From assembly GCA_964625745.1 (NCBI GenBank), contig CAZVCJ010000174.1:1-8126 (forward strand): a stretch of 8,126 nt of DNA, written 5' to 3'. A program made the translations under genes and the position numbers. The notes under the pieces are model-generated. The model was given only the letters and a program-made list of their open reading frames with translations. It was not told where the DNA came from and ran no database searches. The stretch is from CAZVCJ01 sp964625745. Lineage in GTDB: Bacteria > Chloroflexota > Anaerolineae > VGOG01. Below, in pieces: positions 6,170-8,126 of the stretch. The number at the start of each line of letters is the position of its first letter. The stretch's first letter is position 1.

Positions 6170-8126
6170 CTACTTCGCAGGCGTGATTCCGCCAACCCAC
6201 TCCCCGGTCGCAGGCGCGGCATAGCCGTTGATCACCAGGTTCCAGGTCGCCCACCAACTGACCGGCATGTTCCACGGGTTGTCGGCCGAAGGCCACCCTT
6301 CCCAGTAGGTGGTGTTGAAAGGCACCAGGGCAGGCGCTTGCATGCCTGGGATGACGGGCAGTTCATCGAGCCAGATGGCCATGGCCCGGTGGAACTGATC
6401 CTTGATCTTCTCCACCTCGGTTGGAGGTGTCGCCGCCATCTCGTCTACAATGGCGCTGAAGGCCTCGTTATTGAAGCGGAAGGAGTTCCGCTCATACCAG
6501 GGCGCCATTTCCCCCAGGGGCACGTAGTACTTGCTGTGGAACAGCTCCAGGTTGTCGAAGATGGTACCAGGGCAGAAGGCCTGGTACGCGAGGTCGTATT
6601 CGCCCAGCAGGCGCGCGTTGTCTTGAACGGAACCGCTCAAGGGTTGAACCTCGACCTCGATTCCCCCAGCCTCGAGCTGATCGGCCACGACGGCCGTGAC
6701 CTTCATGGCCTCGGGGTCGCCAGCTTGCACCAGGAAGTTAATGTGTAGCTTCTCCCCAGCGGCCGAAGCCCAGTAGCCGTCCGCCCCTTTCTTGTAGCCC
6801 GCGGAGGTCAGGAGCTCCTCCGCCTTGGCTGCATCGTAGGTCGCCGTCGGATACTGCTCCCTCAGGTCCTGGATGGCGTCGAAGTACGGCTGCAGGCCAT
6901 CGTAGGCAGGCCAGATACCCCAGGCAGGCACGGTCGACCCCTCGTAGGCCAGGTCAACGACGGACTGCCAGTTGATCAAGTAGGAGAGGGCCCACCGCAT
7001 CTCTTTCTGGTCCCACGGGGGGTTGGCATTTTGAACCAATAGAGCCCTCGGGCACGGATCCAGCCAGGTGTAGGGAGCGTCCTTGTGCCAGGCGCTGACG
7101 TTGGGATTCCTGGCGGCCACCGCCAGGAAGTCGCCCAGCGAGAGGATCCCAATCTGGGGGGTGTCAATGTCGTTAGCTGCCAGAGCGAGGGCGACGCTGG
7201 TCGGCGAACCGACGTACTGGAAGGTCATGGTCTTCGGCGCTGGCTTCACCCCGAACACCTTCGTGCCCCACCAGTTGTCGTTGCGCTCCCAGGTGATGGC
7301 CGTTTCCGTGGCCTTCACCAACGTGTAAGGCCCTGTCCCGATGGGATCAGAGTTCTTGAAGGCCAGGGGATCCAATCCCTCCCAGACGTGCTGAGGCAGA
7401 ATCGAGATCCCTCCCCAGATGCCTACCGCGGGGAAGGCCTCCCGGTTCTGGTGGTAGCGGGGGTTGGCCGCTGTCAGGTTAAACCGTACGGTGAGGTCGT
7501 CCAGTTTCTCCACCGACTCAGTCCACTTGCTCACCTCCGCAGCCCAGGTCATGCCCGGGTTCGCCAGCAAGAGGTCGTAGGTGAAGACGACATCGTCCGC
7601 CGTGAACGGCTCACCGTCGCTCCACTCAACCCCATCCCGCAGGTGGACGGTGATGGCGGTGAAGTCGTCGTTGTACTCGTACCCCTCCGCCAGCCAGGGG
7701 ATGTACTCCCCGGTCTGCAGGTTCTGGTAGAAGAAGTATTCGTAGACCACCTGGTGGATGCCCGACCTGGATCGGTCGGCCACCGTGTAGACATTCAGGT
7801 TGGTGGGATCGGAGTACGGCTTGCTTATGGCGATGTTGAGGGTCTGCGCCCGGGCCGTAACCTCAGGGACGGGGAGGCCCGGGACGTATTTCGCCGCTTC
7901 CGCGGCGCTGGGGATGAGGAGCTTCCAACCAGGATGGATCAGGCTGGGGTTGTCAATCTTGGCGAAGCTGGGATCCGTCGCGTAGCGGTCGTTGGTAGCG
8001 CCGGAGATGGCCCAATAGGCCGGGCCGCTGCCCAGGTACTTCTCTGCCAGGGCCCACAGGGTATCACCCAGCTTAACCGTGTAGGTCAACTCCTCCTGGG
8101 CCGGCGGAGCAGCGCTGACCGGGAAT
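6170..8126 (-). CDS. LysM domain-family 5 ABC substrate-binding protein, 5' end missing
   Basis: Extracytoplasmic binding protein of a peptide/oligosaccharide ABC importer (SBP_bac_5 class). The frame is open to the right edge, so the true start and secretion signal are outside the window. The first visible residues, FPVSAAPPAQEE, look like the end of a signal peptide or a linker. Visible residues about 15-72 form a LysM domain: YTVKLGDTLWALAEKYLG, then a middle section, then IDNPSLIHPGWKLLIP. A linker of about 20 residues leads to the binding domain, with LRDGVEWSDGEPFTADDVVF and IGTGPYTLVK, both hallmark blocks of family 5. The final residues are EWVGGITPAK followed by TAG. A lipobox cysteine is not visible. 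LysM normally binds peptidoglycan or chitin-type glycans, so the protein may be held at the wall or may use LysM to capture ligand. It precedes the two permeases in the same direction, separated by vapBC. A TTG at 8087-8089 falls inside the LysM domain and is not a credible start. Confidence 0.93.
   Translation of the reverse strand, partial: FPVSAAPPAQEELTYTVKLGDTLWALAEKYLGSGPAYWAISGATNDRYATDPSFAKIDNPSLIHPGWKLLIPSAAEAAKYVPGLPVPEVTARAQTLNIAISKPYSDPTNLNVYTVADRSRSGIHQVVYEYFFYQNLQTGEYIPWLAEGYEYNDDFTAITVHLRDGVEWSDGEPFTADDVVFTYDLLLANPGMTWAAEVSKWTESVEKLDDLTVRFNLTAANPRYHQNREAFPAVGIWGGISILPQHVWEGLDPLAFKNSDPIGTGPYTLVKATETAITWERNDNWWGTKVFGVKPAPKTMTFQYVGSPTSVALALAANDIDTPQIGILSLGDFLAVAARNPNVSAWHKDAPYTWLDPCPRALLVQNANPPWDQKEMRWALSYLINWQSVVDLAYEGSTVPAWGIWPAYDGLQPYFDAIQDLREQYPTATYDAAKAEELLTSAGYKKGADGYWASAAGEKLHINFLVQAGDPEAMKVTAVVADQLEAGGIEVEVQPLSGSVQDNARLLGEYDLAYQAFCPGTIFDNLELFHSKYYVPLGEMAPWYERNSFRFNNEAFSAIVDEMAATPPTEVEKIKDQFHRAMAIWLDELPVIPGMQAPALVPFNTTYWEGWPSADNPWNMPVSWWATWNLVINGYAAPATGEWVGGITPAK

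Noticed and set aside
6080..6748. Plus-strand open frame of 222 codons
   Set aside because: It runs antisense to the binding-protein gene and through the hairpin at 6095-6130, with no family-like motif.
8087..8089. TTG as start of the binding protein
   Set aside because: It would leave the protein with no secretion signal and begin within the first strand of the LysM domain. The frame is open upstream to the window edge, so the gene is simply truncated.

Overview
All recognised genes lie on the minus strand, so the window reads from high to low coordinates. The order is: a 5'-truncated family 5 substrate-binding protein with an N-terminal LysM domain (6170-8126), a VapB/VapC-type toxin-antitoxin pair (5381-6021), two Dpp/Opp-type ABC permeases (3328-5217), and a large cytoplasmic GH38 alpha-mannosidase (40-3171). 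The likely host is a GC-rich, probably environmental bacterium. I lean towards Chloroflexota (Anaerolineae-like) because of the LysM-binding-protein fusion, the Opp-type sugar uptake context and the short palindromic repeat placed in frame inside a gene. That is an impression; nothing here fixes the phylum.

The binding-protein gene runs off the right edge and ends before a strong GC-rich hairpin (6095-6130). The toxin-antitoxin pair follows, with a GTGA stop/start overlap that sets the toxin start at a GTG codon. A 163-nt spacer with an imperfect hairpin leads to the two permeases, which are 3 nt apart and clearly co-transcribed. One nucleotide past the second permease stop begins a 91-nt imperfect inverted repeat built from GGGAATCA-like units (3236-3326). 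After that come a Shine-Dalgarno site and the mannosidase.

The likely working model is uptake of an oligosaccharide or glycoconjugate by the binding protein and permeases, followed by cytoplasmic trimming of alpha-mannosyl residues by the GH38 enzyme. No ATP-binding subunit is present in the window, so it must be encoded upstream beyond position 8126 or elsewhere. The toxin-antitoxin pair appears to have landed between the binding-protein gene and its permeases. The observations most worth following are the LysM-binding-protein fusion, the palindromic element translated inside the mannosidase, and the long repeat-built hairpin separating transporter from mannosidase.
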